Positions 15,044-23,568 are shown, numbered from the stretch's first letter. The stretch is DNA of 64,000 bases from Halosimplex litoreum (GCF_016065055.1 NZ_CP065856.1:3967836-4031835); one strand, 5' to 3'. Numbers and translations: made by a program. Notes: a model not told the origin generated them from the letters alone.

Positions 15044-16423
15044 ATGTCTCGCAAGATACGGCGACGGAAGATACTGAAGGGACTCGGTGTCGCGGGCGTC
15101 GCGGGGCTGGCCGGGTGCGCGCAGGCGGGCGAGGACACGCCGACCGAAGAGGACGTCGGGGGCGATGGGGGCGACGGCGGTGACGGGGGCGACGGTGAGG
15201 ACATGTCGACCGCGTCGCCGACCGCCGAGCCCACGGACGGTGACACGGAGACCGAGGGCGACGGCGGTGGCGGGGTCGAGTCGCGGACGATCAGGTTGGG
15301 GATCCTGATGGGCGTGACCGGGCAGCTCTCGGACCTGGGGCCGCCGATCCGACAGGCCGCGGAGTTGGCGGCCGACTACGTGGACGAGGAGAGCGACACG
15401 TTCACGATCGACTACCAGTTCGAGGACACCGCGACGGACCCCAACACGGGGATCTCCGCCGCCGAGTCGCTCGTCTCGGCGGGGTATCCGATGATCGCCG
15501 GCGCACTGTCCTCGACGGTGACCATCCAGACGGCCAACAACGTCGCGGTCCCGAACGGCGTCGTCGAGTGCTCGCCCGCCAGTACGTCGCCGGCGATCAC
15601 GGACCTGGAGGACAACGGCTACCTCTACCGGACGACCCCGACCGACGCGCTCCAGTCCCAGGTGATGACCCAGATCGGCCGCGAGCGCCTGGAGGCGTCG
15701 ACGACGTCGACGCTCGCGCTGAACAACGACTACGGGCAGGGGCTGGCCGACGCCTACGTCTCCGCCTGGGAGGAGGCCGGCGGGACCGTCCAGCAGGAGG
15801 TCAGCTTCGAGCCCGGAGCGTCCTCCTACACCTCTCAGCTGAGTTCCGCGCTGCAGGACCAGCCGGATCTCCTGATGATCGTCGGGTACCCCGATAGCGG
15901 CGTTCGGATCTTCCGCGATTTCTACAACGACTACTCCCAGGACTTCTGCGACATCATCGTCCCGGACGGCCTCCAAAGCGGGAGCCTCCCGGGCAACGTC
16001 GGCAACTCCATGCGCAACGTCTGGGGGACCGCCCCGACTTCGACCGGCCCGGGTCGGGACACGTTCGACTCGCTCTACCAGGAAGCGTACGACAGCAACC
16101 CCGCAGAGAGCCCGTTCACCGGCCAGTCGTTCGACGCCGTCGCCGTGCTCGCGCTCGCCAACGCCGCCGCCGGCGAGAACAGCGGCGAGGCGATCCGCGA
16201 CCAGATGAGCGCCGTCGCCAACGAGGGCGGCGAGACGGTGACGCCGGAGAACCTCGCCGAAGGCCTGGAGATGGCCGCCAGTGGCACCGAGATCAACTAC
16301 CAGGGCGCCTCCAGCGCCGTCGAGTTCGACGACGTGGGCGACATCGCCGCCGCCACCTACCAGTTCTACCGCTACCAGGAGGGCGGCTTCGAGGTCATCG
16401 AGAACATCGACTACTCGGCCTGA
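15044..16423 (+). CDS. livJ: Liv-type substrate-binding lipoprotein with Tat signal
   Basis: A 459-residue periplasmic-binding-protein type 1 family member. The N terminus has a Tat motif (RRRKILKGLG), a short hydrophobic stretch and a lipobox LAGC, so it is likely exported folded and anchored by lipid. An acidic Gly/Asp-rich linker (residues 30-85) follows. The binding domain starts at IRLGILMGVTGQLSDLGPPI and contains VIAGALSST-type and NNDYGQGLADAY segments. It is convergent to the second Liv operon (16458-20848) and is the natural binding protein for it. The ligand is uncertain: branched-chain amino acids, amides or other small carboxylates. Confidence 0.9.
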   Translation: MSRKIRRRKILKGLGVAGVAGLAGCAQAGEDTPTEEDVGGDGGDGGDGGDGEDMSTASPTAEPTDGDTETEGDGGGGVESRTIRLGILMGVTGQLSDLGPPIRQAAELAADYVDEESDTFTIDYQFEDTATDPNTGISAAESLVSAGYPMIAGALSSTVTIQTANNVAVPNGVVECSPASTSPAITDLEDNGYLYRTTPTDALQSQVMTQIGRERLEASTTSTLALNNDYGQGLADAYVSAWEEAGGTVQQEVSFEPGASSYTSQLSSALQDQPDLLMIVGYPDSGVRIFRDFYNDYSQDFCDIIVPDGLQSGSLPGNVGNSMRNVWGTAPTSTGPGRDTFDSLYQEAYDSNPAESPFTGQSFDAVAVLALANAAAGENSGEAIRDQMSAVANEGGETVTPENLAEGLEMAASGTEINYQGASSAVEFDDVGDIAAATYQFYRYQEGGFEVIENIDYSA

Positions 16424-16457
16424 GGCGGCGGTTCGGGGGTTCGCTTTCCCCGCTCGC

Positions 16458-17210
16458 TCACCCGCCGAGGAACTGCTGGCGAACGCTCTCGTCGGCCAGC
16501 AAGGCGTCGCCGTCGTCGACGAATCGGTTCTCGCCCTGCACGAGGACGTAGCCGCGGTCACAGCGACGCAGCGCCTCTTTGGCGTTCTGCTCGACCATCA
16601 GGATCGCCGTCCCGCCCTCGTTGATGGCGTCGATGCGGTCGAACAGGTCGTCGACCAGATCCGGCGCCAGCCCCGCGGAGGGCTCGTCGAGCAGGAGTAG
16701 GTCGGGGTCGAGCATCAGCGCCCGGCCCATCGCGAGCATCTGCTGCTGGCCGCCCGACAGCGTGCCGGCGCGCTGGTCCTCGCGCTCTTCGAGGATCGGG
16801 AAGCGGTCGTAGACCGCTGCCAGCGCCTCGTCGGGGAACTCCGCGCGGATGTACGCGCCCATCTCCAGGTTCTCGCGGACCGAGAGGCCCGCGAAGACGT
16901 TCTCGTTCTGGGGGACGTACCCCAGCCCGTGGTGGACCATCGACTCCGGCGCCTCGTCGGTGATGTCGGTGCCGTCGAAGGTGATCGTCCCGTCGAACAC
17001 GCGGGTGAGCCCGAACACGGATTTCATGACCGTCGACTTCCCCGCGCCGTTCGGGCCGACGATGGTGACGTACTCGCCGTCGCCCACGTCCAGGTCCACG
17101 TCGGTCAGGATCTGCAGGTCGCCGTAGCCCGCGTCGAGGTTCCGGACCGCGAGCAGCGGGTCGTCGAGCGACGACGCGTCCGCCGCGCTGGTCGCCTCGG
17201 CGTCGCTCAC
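16458..17210 (-). CDS. livF: Liv-type ABC transporter ATP-binding protein LivF (second system)
   Basis: A 250-residue ABC ATPase with Walker A GPNGAGKS near residue 53, signature LSGGQQQMLAMGRAL, Walker B LLLLDEPSAGLAP and the LivF-type switch MVEQN. It starts with GTG 17210 overlapping the TGA of livG (GTGA, 17207-17210), so it is the last gene of livH-livM-livG-livF. A 20-residue Ala/Ser/Asp-rich leader precedes the domain. Confidence 0.92.
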   Translation of the reverse strand: MSDAEATSAADASSLDDPLLAVRNLDAGYGDLQILTDVDLDVGDGEYVTIVGPNGAGKSTVMKSVFGLTRVFDGTITFDGTDITDEAPESMVHHGLGYVPQNENVFAGLSVRENLEMGAYIRAEFPDEALAAVYDRFPILEEREDQRAGTLSGGQQQMLAMGRALMLDPDLLLLDEPSAGLAPDLVDDLFDRIDAINEGGTAILMVEQNAKEALRRCDRGYVLVQGENRFVDDGDALLADESVRQQFLGG

Positions 17211-18124
17211 AGGTCCTCACCCAGGTAGGCGTCGATGACGCGTTCGTTCGATCTGATCTCCGCGGGCGGCCCCTCGGCGAGGACCTGCCCCTGGTGCATG
17301 ACGACGACGCGTTCGCAGTGTTCCATGATGAGGTCCATGTCGTGTTCGACCAGCAGGAAGGTCAGCCCCTCCTCCCGCAGCTGGTGAACGCGGTCGAGCA
17401 GCTTCTCCTCCAGCGTCGGGTTGACGCCGGCGAACGGTTCGTCCAACAGCATCATCGACGGGTCGACCATCAGCGCCCGGGCGAGTTCGAGCAGTTTCCG
17501 CTGACCGCCGCTGAGGTTGCCCGCGTACTCCTCGGCGAGGTGGTCGATCTCGAACAGCTCCAGCGTGTCCCACACCCGCTCGCGCAGTTCCCGCTCCTCC
17601 TCGCGGACCCGTCCGCGGAGGCCGGGCGTGACCGCGTCGACCAGGTTCTCGCCCGACTGGCCCCGCGGGGCGAGCATCAGGTTCTCGAGCACGGTCATCT
17701 CCTCCAGTTCGCGGGCGATCTGGAACGTCCGCACGAGCCCCTCGTCGGCGATCGCGGCCGTCCGAGCGCCGGTGATCTCCCGTCCTTCGAAAGTGACCCG
17801 TCCACCGTCGGGGTCGTGAACCCCCGTGATCAGGTCGAACGTGGTCGATTTACCCGCGCCGTTCGGGCCGATGAGGCCCGTCAGCGTCCCCCGCTCGACG
17901 GCGAAGCTCACCCCGTCGACGGCGTCGATACCACCGAAGCGCTTGGCGAGGCCGTCGACGACCAGCGAGGCGTCGGCCGGGTCGAGGCCGTCGCGCTCGG
18001 CGCCGTCGGGCGTCGTCGATTCGGGGCCATCGACGTCCGCGGCGGCCACGGCGTGGTCCGGTTCGGCCGCGGCGGACGGTTCGGTCGTCTCGGCCGCTTC
18101 GGCGGCCGGCGCGTCGTCACTCAT
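17207..18124 (-). CDS. livG: Liv-type ABC transporter ATP-binding protein LivG (second system)
   Basis: A 305-residue ATPase: Walker A GPNGAGKST near residue 86, signature NLSGGQRKLLELARAL, Walker B MMLLDEPFAGVNP and the LivG switch LVEHDMD. About 55 N-terminal residues are an acidic Ala/Pro-rich extension that ordinary LivG lacks. ATG 18124 overlaps the end of livM by eight bases. It pairs with the downstream LivF. Confidence 0.9.
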   Translation of the reverse strand: MSDDAPAAEAAETTEPSAAAEPDHAVAAADVDGPESTTPDGAERDGLDPADASLVVDGLAKRFGGIDAVDGVSFAVERGTLTGLIGPNGAGKSTTFDLITGVHDPDGGRVTFEGREITGARTAAIADEGLVRTFQIARELEEMTVLENLMLAPRGQSGENLVDAVTPGLRGRVREEERELRERVWDTLELFEIDHLAEEYAGNLSGGQRKLLELARALMVDPSMMLLDEPFAGVNPTLEEKLLDRVHQLREEGLTFLLVEHDMDLIMEHCERVVVMHQGQVLAEGPPAEIRSNERVIDAYLGEDL

Positions 18125-19577
18125 CGTCGTCGTCCCCCTGTGGCGGCCGACGGGGCTCGTCGGCGGTCCGGTCCACGGCCGCGGGTCCACCGCCGTCGGC
18201 CGCCGGTCGCGGCCCGTTCGACCCAGGCCGGCTGCCGTGGTCGGAGAGCAGCACGCTCGCGGCGACCTCCTTTCGATGGCCGAGCAGGCCGGTCGGTCGC
18301 CGCTGCATCAGGACGACCAGGACGACGCCGAGGAGGACGAACCGCAGCGGCGGGACGTTCTGGAGCGTGTAGGCGAACAGCGGGCCGAAATCCAGCGACC
18401 CGATCGGCGCGAGGGCACCCGCGATGGTGGTCGGCGCGTCGCCGCTGACGAAGTACTTCGTGAAGATCCCGGCGACGCGCTGGGGCCCCTGGAAGAGGAG
18501 GCTGGCGAACAGCGCGCCGCCGAGGACGCTCCCCGTGTTCGAGCCCGCGCCGCCGATCATCAGCGCGATGAAGATGTAGAACGTCTGGATCGGCATGAAC
18601 GTCGTCGCCGTCGGGTCGGTGTAGCCCTTCTGGGTCTCCCAGAGGATCCCACCGAGACCCATCAGCGCGCAGCCGACCATGAACACCTTCACCTTGAACA
18701 GCCGGGTGTCCTTGCCCAGCGAGTTGGCGACGAGTTCGTCCTCGCGGATGGCCTTCAGGACTCGACCGAACGGGGAGTTGCCGATCCGGCGGAGCAGCCA
18801 GTAGAACAGCCCGACGAAGACGAGCAAGACCACCGTGTACGCGAGCGAGACGACGACGGTCTCCCTGACGCCCGCGGCGCCGAACGCCGAGATGACGGCG
18901 TCGCCCAGCGCCGTCCGACTCCCGCTGGCGGGGTTGGTCGGGTTCGTGTAGAACAGCGACTTGACGGGGATCGTCGGGTTGATCGGGATGTTGATCCCGC
19001 GACCGGCGCCGGTACCCAGCGGGATGTCGGGGAGGACGGGAACGTTCGCGAACAGCGTGAACTGCTGGAACGTCGTCGACAGTAGGGTGAGGCGGACGAT
19101 CTCGGAGAACGCGACGGTGACGATCGCGAGGTAGTCCGCCCGCAGGCGCAGCGCCGGCAGCGAGATGACGGCGCCGGCGATCGCGGCCATCAGCATCCCG
19201 CCGACGACACCGACCCACAGCGGGAGGCCCAGACCCGGCGGCGTTCCGCCGGTCGGAGCCGTGATCGCGGCGAAGGTGTAGACGCCGACGGCCATGAAGC
19301 CCGCGACGCCGATGTTGAACAGGCCGGCGTACCCCCAGTGGAGGTTCAACGCGAGGACGAGCATCGCGTACAGCGCCGTCCAGAAGGTGACCGCCTGGAG
19401 CGCGGCGACGACGCCGCCGACGCCCTGTGGCGGGCCGAGAATCGCGAAGATCGTGAACAGCACGTAGATGCCGCCCATCACCAGCGCGATCAGGCCGGCG
19501 TCGCCCTCCCGTAGTTCCCTGAGGAGGCGGTCGATCACGCTCGCACCGGTAGCGCCACGGCTCTCCGAGTCGCTCAT
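18117..19577 (-). CDS. livM: Liv-type ABC transporter permease LivM (second system)
   Basis: A 486-residue permease, longer than the first LivM. A cytosolic leader (MSDSESRGATGASVIDRLLRELREG split) precedes the first helix. Family motifs are NLHWGYAGLFNIGVAGFMAVG and the loop NSPFGRVLKAIREDELVANSL. A large extracellular segment near residues 165-215 (PLGTGAGRGINIPINP) and a 50-residue Pro/Asp-rich cytosolic tail are unlike the first system. ATG 19577 overlaps the livH stop (ATGA). Confidence 0.9.
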   Translation of the reverse strand: MSDSESRGATGASVIDRLLRELREGDAGLIALVMGGIYVLFTIFAILGPPQGVGGVVAALQAVTFWTALYAMLVLALNLHWGYAGLFNIGVAGFMAVGVYTFAAITAPTGGTPPGLGLPLWVGVVGGMLMAAIAGAVISLPALRLRADYLAIVTVAFSEIVRLTLLSTTFQQFTLFANVPVLPDIPLGTGAGRGINIPINPTIPVKSLFYTNPTNPASGSRTALGDAVISAFGAAGVRETVVVSLAYTVVLLVFVGLFYWLLRRIGNSPFGRVLKAIREDELVANSLGKDTRLFKVKVFMVGCALMGLGGILWETQKGYTDPTATTFMPIQTFYIFIALMIGGAGSNTGSVLGGALFASLLFQGPQRVAGIFTKYFVSGDAPTTIAGALAPIGSLDFGPLFAYTLQNVPPLRFVLLGVVLVVLMQRRPTGLLGHRKEVAASVLLSDHGSRPGSNGPRPAADGGGPAAVDRTADEPRRPPQGDDDDE

Positions 19578-20848
19578 GCGGTCGTCACCCCCCCGAACAA
19601 CCCGTCCGGCCGTATCACCAGCACGAGGATCATGATCGCGAACGCCGCCGCGGTCGAGAACGACGACGGGATCCACACCAGCGAGACGGACTGGGTGAGC
19701 CCGATCAGCAGGCCGCCGACCATCGCGCCGTAGATGGAGCCGATCCCGCCGAGGATGACCGCGGCGAAGATGAGGAGGAGCAGCACCCAGCCGAGATTGT
19801 ACGACAGCGTCCCGCGTTCGAGCGCCATCAGGTAGCCCGCGGCGCCGGCGAGGCCGCCACCGATGACCCACGTCGCGCGGACGACGCGTTCGGTCGGGAT
19901 GCCGGAGACCCGCGCCAGGTCCTCGTTGTCGGCCATCGCCCGCATCGCCTTCCCGAGTTTTGTCCGCTGGAGCGCGAGGTGGAGCGCGACCATCAGCGCC
20001 AGCGACGTGACGACGAGCGTCGCCTCGGCGCTCGTGACCGAGAGGATCTCGGCGGTGTAGCTCCCGAAGTCGGGGCCCGGGAGTTCGACGTAGAACGCGT
20101 CGCTCGGGACGTTGCCGTTGGCGGCGAGGATGACCGTCGAACGCTCGGTCGCCAGTGCGAGCGTCCCGCTCACGCTCGCGAAGACGAGCTTCGACCCGCC
20201 GGCGGTCAGCCCGCGGTTGGTCGGCCCGAAGAAGAAGACGATCAGGTATCGCAGCGCCAGCGCGACGCCGATGCTCGCGATCAGGACGGCGATCCCGCTC
20301 TGGTCGCGCATCGGCCGGAAGACGACCCGGTCGAGGACCAGCGAGAGCGCGATGGTCGCGACCACCGCGACGACGAGCCCGGCGAACACCGCCAGGGGGT
20401 TGCCCAGCGCGTTGACCGACAGCTCCGCCGCGCTCGGGCCCTCGGGACCGAACCCGAGCGTCCCGAGGTAGAGGACGTTGCCGTCGAGCAGGCCCGATCC
20501 CAGCCCGGCCAGCAGCCACGCGACGGCCCAGCCGGCGAACGCGCCGGTCGTGATGTAGTCGCCGTGGGCGAAGTTCGCGAAGCTCAGGATGCTGTAGGTC
20601 ATCGACAAGCCGATCCCGGCCAGCCCGATCCCCAGCCCGACCACGACGCCGTTCCAGACGAGCGTGATCAGCCGGCTCGCGGCCAGCGTCCCTCCAAAGA
20701 GTTTCACCGACCCGACCGCCACCTCGACTCCGAGGACCTTCAGCAGGAGGTCGACGCAGAGGCCGACGACGAACAGCCCGAACAGCGCCGTCTTCGGCCG
20801 TTCAGCGACTTCTACCCGCAGGTCGGCGACCCGCTCAGCGGTCGCCAT
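19574..20848 (-). CDS. livH: Liv-type ABC transporter permease LivH (second system)
   Basis: A 424-residue polytopic protein, first gene of the second operon. Motifs: LSMTYSILSFANFAHGDYITTG, LIASIGVALALRYL, and the end VIRPDGLFGGVTTA. ATG 20848 (MATAERVADLRVEV) was chosen because the Arg/Gly-rich extension upstream has no family resemblance. A long extracytoplasmic loop occurs between helices near residues 105-140. The divergent gene is an acetyltransferase. Confidence 0.9.
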   Translation of the reverse strand: MATAERVADLRVEVAERPKTALFGLFVVGLCVDLLLKVLGVEVAVGSVKLFGGTLAASRLITLVWNGVVVGLGIGLAGIGLSMTYSILSFANFAHGDYITTGAFAGWAVAWLLAGLGSGLLDGNVLYLGTLGFGPEGPSAAELSVNALGNPLAVFAGLVVAVVATIALSLVLDRVVFRPMRDQSGIAVLIASIGVALALRYLIVFFFGPTNRGLTAGGSKLVFASVSGTLALATERSTVILAANGNVPSDAFYVELPGPDFGSYTAEILSVTSAEATLVVTSLALMVALHLALQRTKLGKAMRAMADNEDLARVSGIPTERVVRATWVIGGGLAGAAGYLMALERGTLSYNLGWVLLLLIFAAVILGGIGSIYGAMVGGLLIGLTQSVSLVWIPSSFSTAAAFAIMILVLVIRPDGLFGGVTTA

Positions 20849-21073
20849 GGCTCCACTCTGATGCCTCCCACCCGACCGTTCGACGCTCGGTCGTCTCGCA
20901 TCCGTGCGCCGAATCCGTCCCCGCGACCACTCGCCTCCCCCTCGACCACTGGCACCGGATCGTGTGATTTGCAAACATGCCTTACAGGCAGTGGAGACGC
21001 CGGAGGGGTAAAACTCTTCGACGCCCGCCGGCCGAAAGGCTTAGTCGGAGCCGGGCGTCACACCGGCCACCGG

Positions 21074-21556
21074 ATGGAGATCGAACTCGCCACGGTGGCC
21101 CAGGCCGAGCGCGTCACCGACCTGTGGGTCGACCTCGCCGAGGAGCAGACCCAGCACGACTCGCACGTCCTCGCCGAGCGCAACAGGGGGTCGGTCGCCG
21201 ACGAGCTGGCTCGCCACGCCGTCACCGACCGCCTCGTCGTCGCCACCGAGGCCGGCGACGTCGTCGGGTTCGTGATGTTCACGCTCGACCGCGGCAGCTA
21301 CGAGATGGACCTGACCCAGGGCGTCGTCGAGAACCTCTACGTCGTCCCCGAACGGCGTGGGGAGGGGATCGGCAGCGAGCTGCTCGCGACCGCAGAGGGG
21401 CGACTGGACGAACTGGGTGCGGACACGGTCACTCTGGAGGCGATGGCGGACAACCTCGCCGCCCGGCGGTTCTACCGTCGCCACGGTTACGACACCCACC
21501 GCGTCAAACTGGAGAAACCACTGGAAACCGATACCCACTCAAAGGAGGGCCGGTAA
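21074..21556 (+). CDS. GNAT-family N-acetyltransferase
   Basis: A 160-residue GNAT protein. Motif A with the acetyl-CoA pyrophosphate loop is VVPERRGEGIGSELLATAE (R-x-x-G-x-G); motif B is ARRFYRRHGYDTHRVKLEK. The acceptor substrate is unknown. It starts 226 bases from the divergent livH, and its stop is only 11 bases before tRNA-Thr. Confidence 0.85.
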   Translation: MEIELATVAQAERVTDLWVDLAEEQTQHDSHVLAERNRGSVADELARHAVTDRLVVATEAGDVVGFVMFTLDRGSYEMDLTQGVVENLYVVPERRGEGIGSELLATAEGRLDELGADTVTLEAMADNLAARRFYRRHGYDTHRVKLEKPLETDTHSKEGR

Positions 21557-21567
21557 CGCTCACCTGC

Positions 21568-21641
21568 GCCAGGGGAGCTTGGGCGGTTCAAGCACTCGAC
21601 TTGTAATCGAGATTCCCGGGGTTCGAATCCCTGCCCTGGCT
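21568..21641 (+). tRNA. tRNA-Thr (UGU anticodon)
   Basis: A 74-base cloverleaf. Acceptor GCCAGGG (21568-21574) pairs with CCCTGGC (21634-21640); D stem GCTT/AAGC; anticodon stem CTCGA/TCGAG with loop CTTGTAA, giving anticodon UGU that reads ACA/ACG Thr codons. The T arm is CGGGG-TTCGAAT-CCCTG. The terminal CCA is not encoded and I see no intron. It may be read through from the acetyltransferase gene, since no clear TATA box lies in the 11-base gap. Confidence 0.95.
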
Positions 21642-21701
21642 CTACTCGCCGTCGTTCGCTTCGACTAGTTCGAACTCGACCGAGACCACCTTCTCGGCGG
21701 T

Positions 21702-21821
21702 TCAGAGGGCGATGTAGTGCGTCTCGACGCGCGCGAACGACTCGGACTCCTCGCAGACGGTCGTCTCGTCGTATCGAGTGCCGTCGACGAGCGGGACGGC
21801 ACGCGGTTCGGTGTCGCTCAT
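21702..21821 (-). CDS. Possible 39-residue microprotein
   Basis: ATG 21821 to TGA 21702 encodes a 39-residue acidic peptide opening MSDTEPRAVPLVDGTRYDE and ending ETHYIAL. The composition and codon choice (C or G at third positions, Asp/Glu-rich) fit a real haloarchaeal protein, and it follows the HEWD gene on the same strand by 37 bases. I do not recognise the family. Confidence 0.45.
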   Translation of the reverse strand: MSDTEPRAVPLVDGTRYDETTVCEESESFARVETHYIAL

Positions 21822-21858
21822 CGGTAGCGGAGACTCGGATCTGAGCGGTCCAGACGAC

Positions 21859-22044
21859 TCAGGCGCCCTCTTCGAGCGGATTGTACGCGCCGTTGATGTC
21901 CCACTCGTGGAGACAGAAGGGGTCGCCGGCGAGGCGCTCGCCGTCCCGCTCGACGACGGTCCAGGTGCCCGACTCGTCGTTCCAGACGTCGGTTCGACCG
22001 CAGCGCTCGCACTCGCGCTCCCGCGGGGGGACGATAGTTGTCAT
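21859..22044 (-). CDS. HEWD-family small zinc protein
   Basis: A 61-residue protein with CERCGRTDVW near residue 12 and the hallmark FCLHEWDINGAYNP near the C terminus, which matches the haloarchaeal HEWD family as I remember it. The two Cys of CERC with Cys and His of CLHEW could bind one zinc ion. It is divergent from the 47-residue zinc protein at 22257; two palindromes lie between them. Confidence 0.75.
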   Translation of the reverse strand: MTTIVPPRERECERCGRTDVWNDESGTWTVVERDGERLAGDPFCLHEWDINGAYNPLEEGA

Positions 22045-22174
22045 ACGGCACTCTCCGTCGTGGGGGGTAATTAATCTCGCGGGCTCGACTCGTAGGCGGG
22101 GCGCAAGCACTCGACGACCGTTGACCCCCGTCCACGACCGTCCCCACGGCGAGTCGCGCCGGATCCTCGATGTG

Positions 22175-22192
22175 CGAACGGACATTCGTTCG
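22175..22192. promoter_or_regulatory. Operator-like dyad CGAACG-N6-CGTTCG
   Basis: A perfect 6-bp inverted repeat with a six-base spacer in the 212-base region between the divergent genes at 21859 and 22257. Its position suits control of either gene. Confidence 0.4.
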
Positions 22193-22231
22193 GAGATAAT
22201 ATCACTAGAAGATCCTTGAAGCAACACTTTT

Positions 22232-22248
22232 TGTGACGAATGTTCACA
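22232..22248. promoter_or_regulatory. Operator-like dyad TGTGA-N7-TCACA
   Basis: A perfect inverted repeat ending nine bases before ATG 22257, across the expected transcription start of a leaderless message. A repressor bound here would block the gene. The half-sites look like those of bacterial CRP, but no such protein is implied. Confidence 0.5.
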
Positions 22249-22256
22249 TATATCGT

Positions 22257-22400
22257 ATGCACAGCAAAGATCCGTACACGGCGACGAAATCCCGGTACGA
22301 GTGCGTGGAGTGTCTGCACAGGGAGACGACCGACGGGACGCTCGGGGCCTGTCCGGAGTGTGGCGGACGCGTGAAGAACGTGGCAGTGCCGCGGGAGTGA
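22257..22400 (+). CDS. Rubrerythrin-like zinc-ribbon microprotein (DUF7129-like)
   Basis: A 47-residue protein with YECVECLHRE (CxxC, residues 16-19) and CPECGGRVKN (CxxC, near 33-36), a complete four-cysteine rubredoxin-type knuckle. It resembles the haloarchaeal rubrerythrin-like-domain microproteins. ATG 22257 follows a clear AT-rich promoter region and the TGTGA dyad. It is probably a metal-binding adaptor; no enzyme domain is present. Confidence 0.75.
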   Translation: MHSKDPYTATKSRYECVECLHRETTDGTLGACPECGGRVKNVAVPRE

Positions 22401-22439
22401 CGAGCGCGAAGGGGGTGAGCGGACCCGACGAAGTCGGGG

Positions 22440-22901
22440 CTACTCGCCGAAGTCGGGGAGGTCGTCGGGCGCCTCGTACTCGGTCTCCCACTCGATGTAT
22501 TCCTCTTTGAGCACGTCACAGACCTCCTGACCGAGTTCGGTTAGACCGGCGTTGATCGCCGAGACGGTGCCCCACGAATCGAGGTCGGGGTGGATGTCCA
22601 TCCGTTTCCAGTCTTCGGGGAGTCCAGGCGCGTGGTAGCCGACGCGCTCGGCGTACGAATCCCAGAAGAAGTCGAACCGCTCCATCAGGTCCAGATCGAC
22701 GACGATCCGGTAGTCCTCGGCGTTCATCCCCGTGTCCTCGGCCCACGTCTCGAACGCGCGGTCCCAGGCGCCCTCGCGGAGGTAGTCCTCGATCTCCTCG
22801 CGGCGGTAGTCGGTGTCGTCGACGACCTGGGCGTCCTCGTACTCGTTGGGGTCGATGGTCTCCAGTTCCGGCGGGTCCGGCGGGTCCACGTCGAGGGGCA
22901 T
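22440..22901 (-). CDS. Conserved-looking haloarchaeal protein of unknown function
   Basis: A 153-residue acidic soluble protein starting MPLDVDPPDPPELETID. It is predicted mostly helical, with aromatic-rich stretches RFDFFWDSYAERVGYHAPGL and YIEWETEYEAPDD. No signal peptide, membrane helix or metal motif is visible, and I do not recognise the family. ATG 22901 is chosen because the extra upstream codons overlap the thioesterase promoter area and read as Arg-rich. It lies 52 bases downstream of the thioesterase gene on the same strand and may share its transcript. Confidence 0.7.
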   Translation of the reverse strand: MPLDVDPPDPPELETIDPNEYEDAQVVDDTDYRREEIEDYLREGAWDRAFETWAEDTGMNAEDYRIVVDLDLMERFDFFWDSYAERVGYHAPGLPEDWKRMDIHPDLDSWGTVSAINAGLTELGQEVCDVLKEEYIEWETEYEAPDDLPDFGE

Positions 22902-22953
22902 GAGCGGAGATAGGCGGGGTCGGCGGATAAGTTCACGTGTCCCGACCGCCGAC

Positions 22954-23406
22954 TCAGTGGGCACTCTCCTTGTCGTCGCCGTCGATGGCGTCGGCGCGGA
23001 GCCGTTCGCCCTCCTCGGAGTCGACGGTGAGTTCGGGGACTTCGACGGGCTCTCGGTCGTCGTCGATGGCGACGTAGACGGAGTACGATTCGGTGGTGAG
23101 CTCGCGCTCGCCCGACCGGGGGTCCTCGCGGAAGACGCGCAGGCGGACGCGGACGCTGGAGCGACCGGTCTCGTAGACGTAGGCTTCGACGAGCGCGGTC
23201 TCGCCGACGGGGATCGGCTGTAGGAAGTCGACCTGGTCCATCCGGGCGGTGACGCAGTCGCGGCCGGCGAACCGCATCGCCGACATGGCCCCCACTTCGT
23301 CCATCCACTTGAGCACGTTCCCGCCGTGGGTGGTCCCCAGGGAGTTGGCGTGGTTGGGCTGAACCATCCAGCGGTTCTCCAGGAACGTATCCATCAGGTC
23401 TGGCAT
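22954..23406 (-). CDS. Acyl-CoA thioesterase, hotdog fold (YciA/BFIT type)
   Basis: A 150-residue single-hotdog protein. NHANSLGTTHGGNVLKWMDE (residues 18-37) contains the active-site Asn and the helix-capping HGG/MDE motif of acyl-CoA thioesterases, followed by RMDQVDFLQPIPVGE. It would hydrolyse acyl-CoA to free acid and CoA. The start at 23406 (MPDLMDTFLENR) matches relatives; an in-frame ATG nine codons upstream (23433) is possible. Confidence 0.85.
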   Translation of the reverse strand: MPDLMDTFLENRWMVQPNHANSLGTTHGGNVLKWMDEVGAMSAMRFAGRDCVTARMDQVDFLQPIPVGETALVEAYVYETGRSSVRVRLRVFREDPRSGERELTTESYSVYVAIDDDREPVEVPELTVDSEEGERLRADAIDGDDKESAH

Positions 23407-23538
23407 CGACGGCGGTTGGACGAGCGAGCCCATATGGCTGACCGTTCGGGCAGTCCGCGCCAGCGGGACGCGCGGACACGTGGGTCGGCTCTGGTCCGCG
23501 TCTTCGAGAGCGCTCACGTCGCCCGGAACCCAGGGGGA

Positions 23539-23546
23539 TTTATACT
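23539..23546 (+). promoter_or_regulatory. TATA box of the geranylgeranyl-reductase-family gene
   Basis: TTTATACT lies about 27 bases before ATG 23569, the typical spacing for a leaderless haloarchaeal gene. Confidence 0.55.
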
Positions 23547-23568
23547 CCGGCGAGGCACGAGTAGGCCT

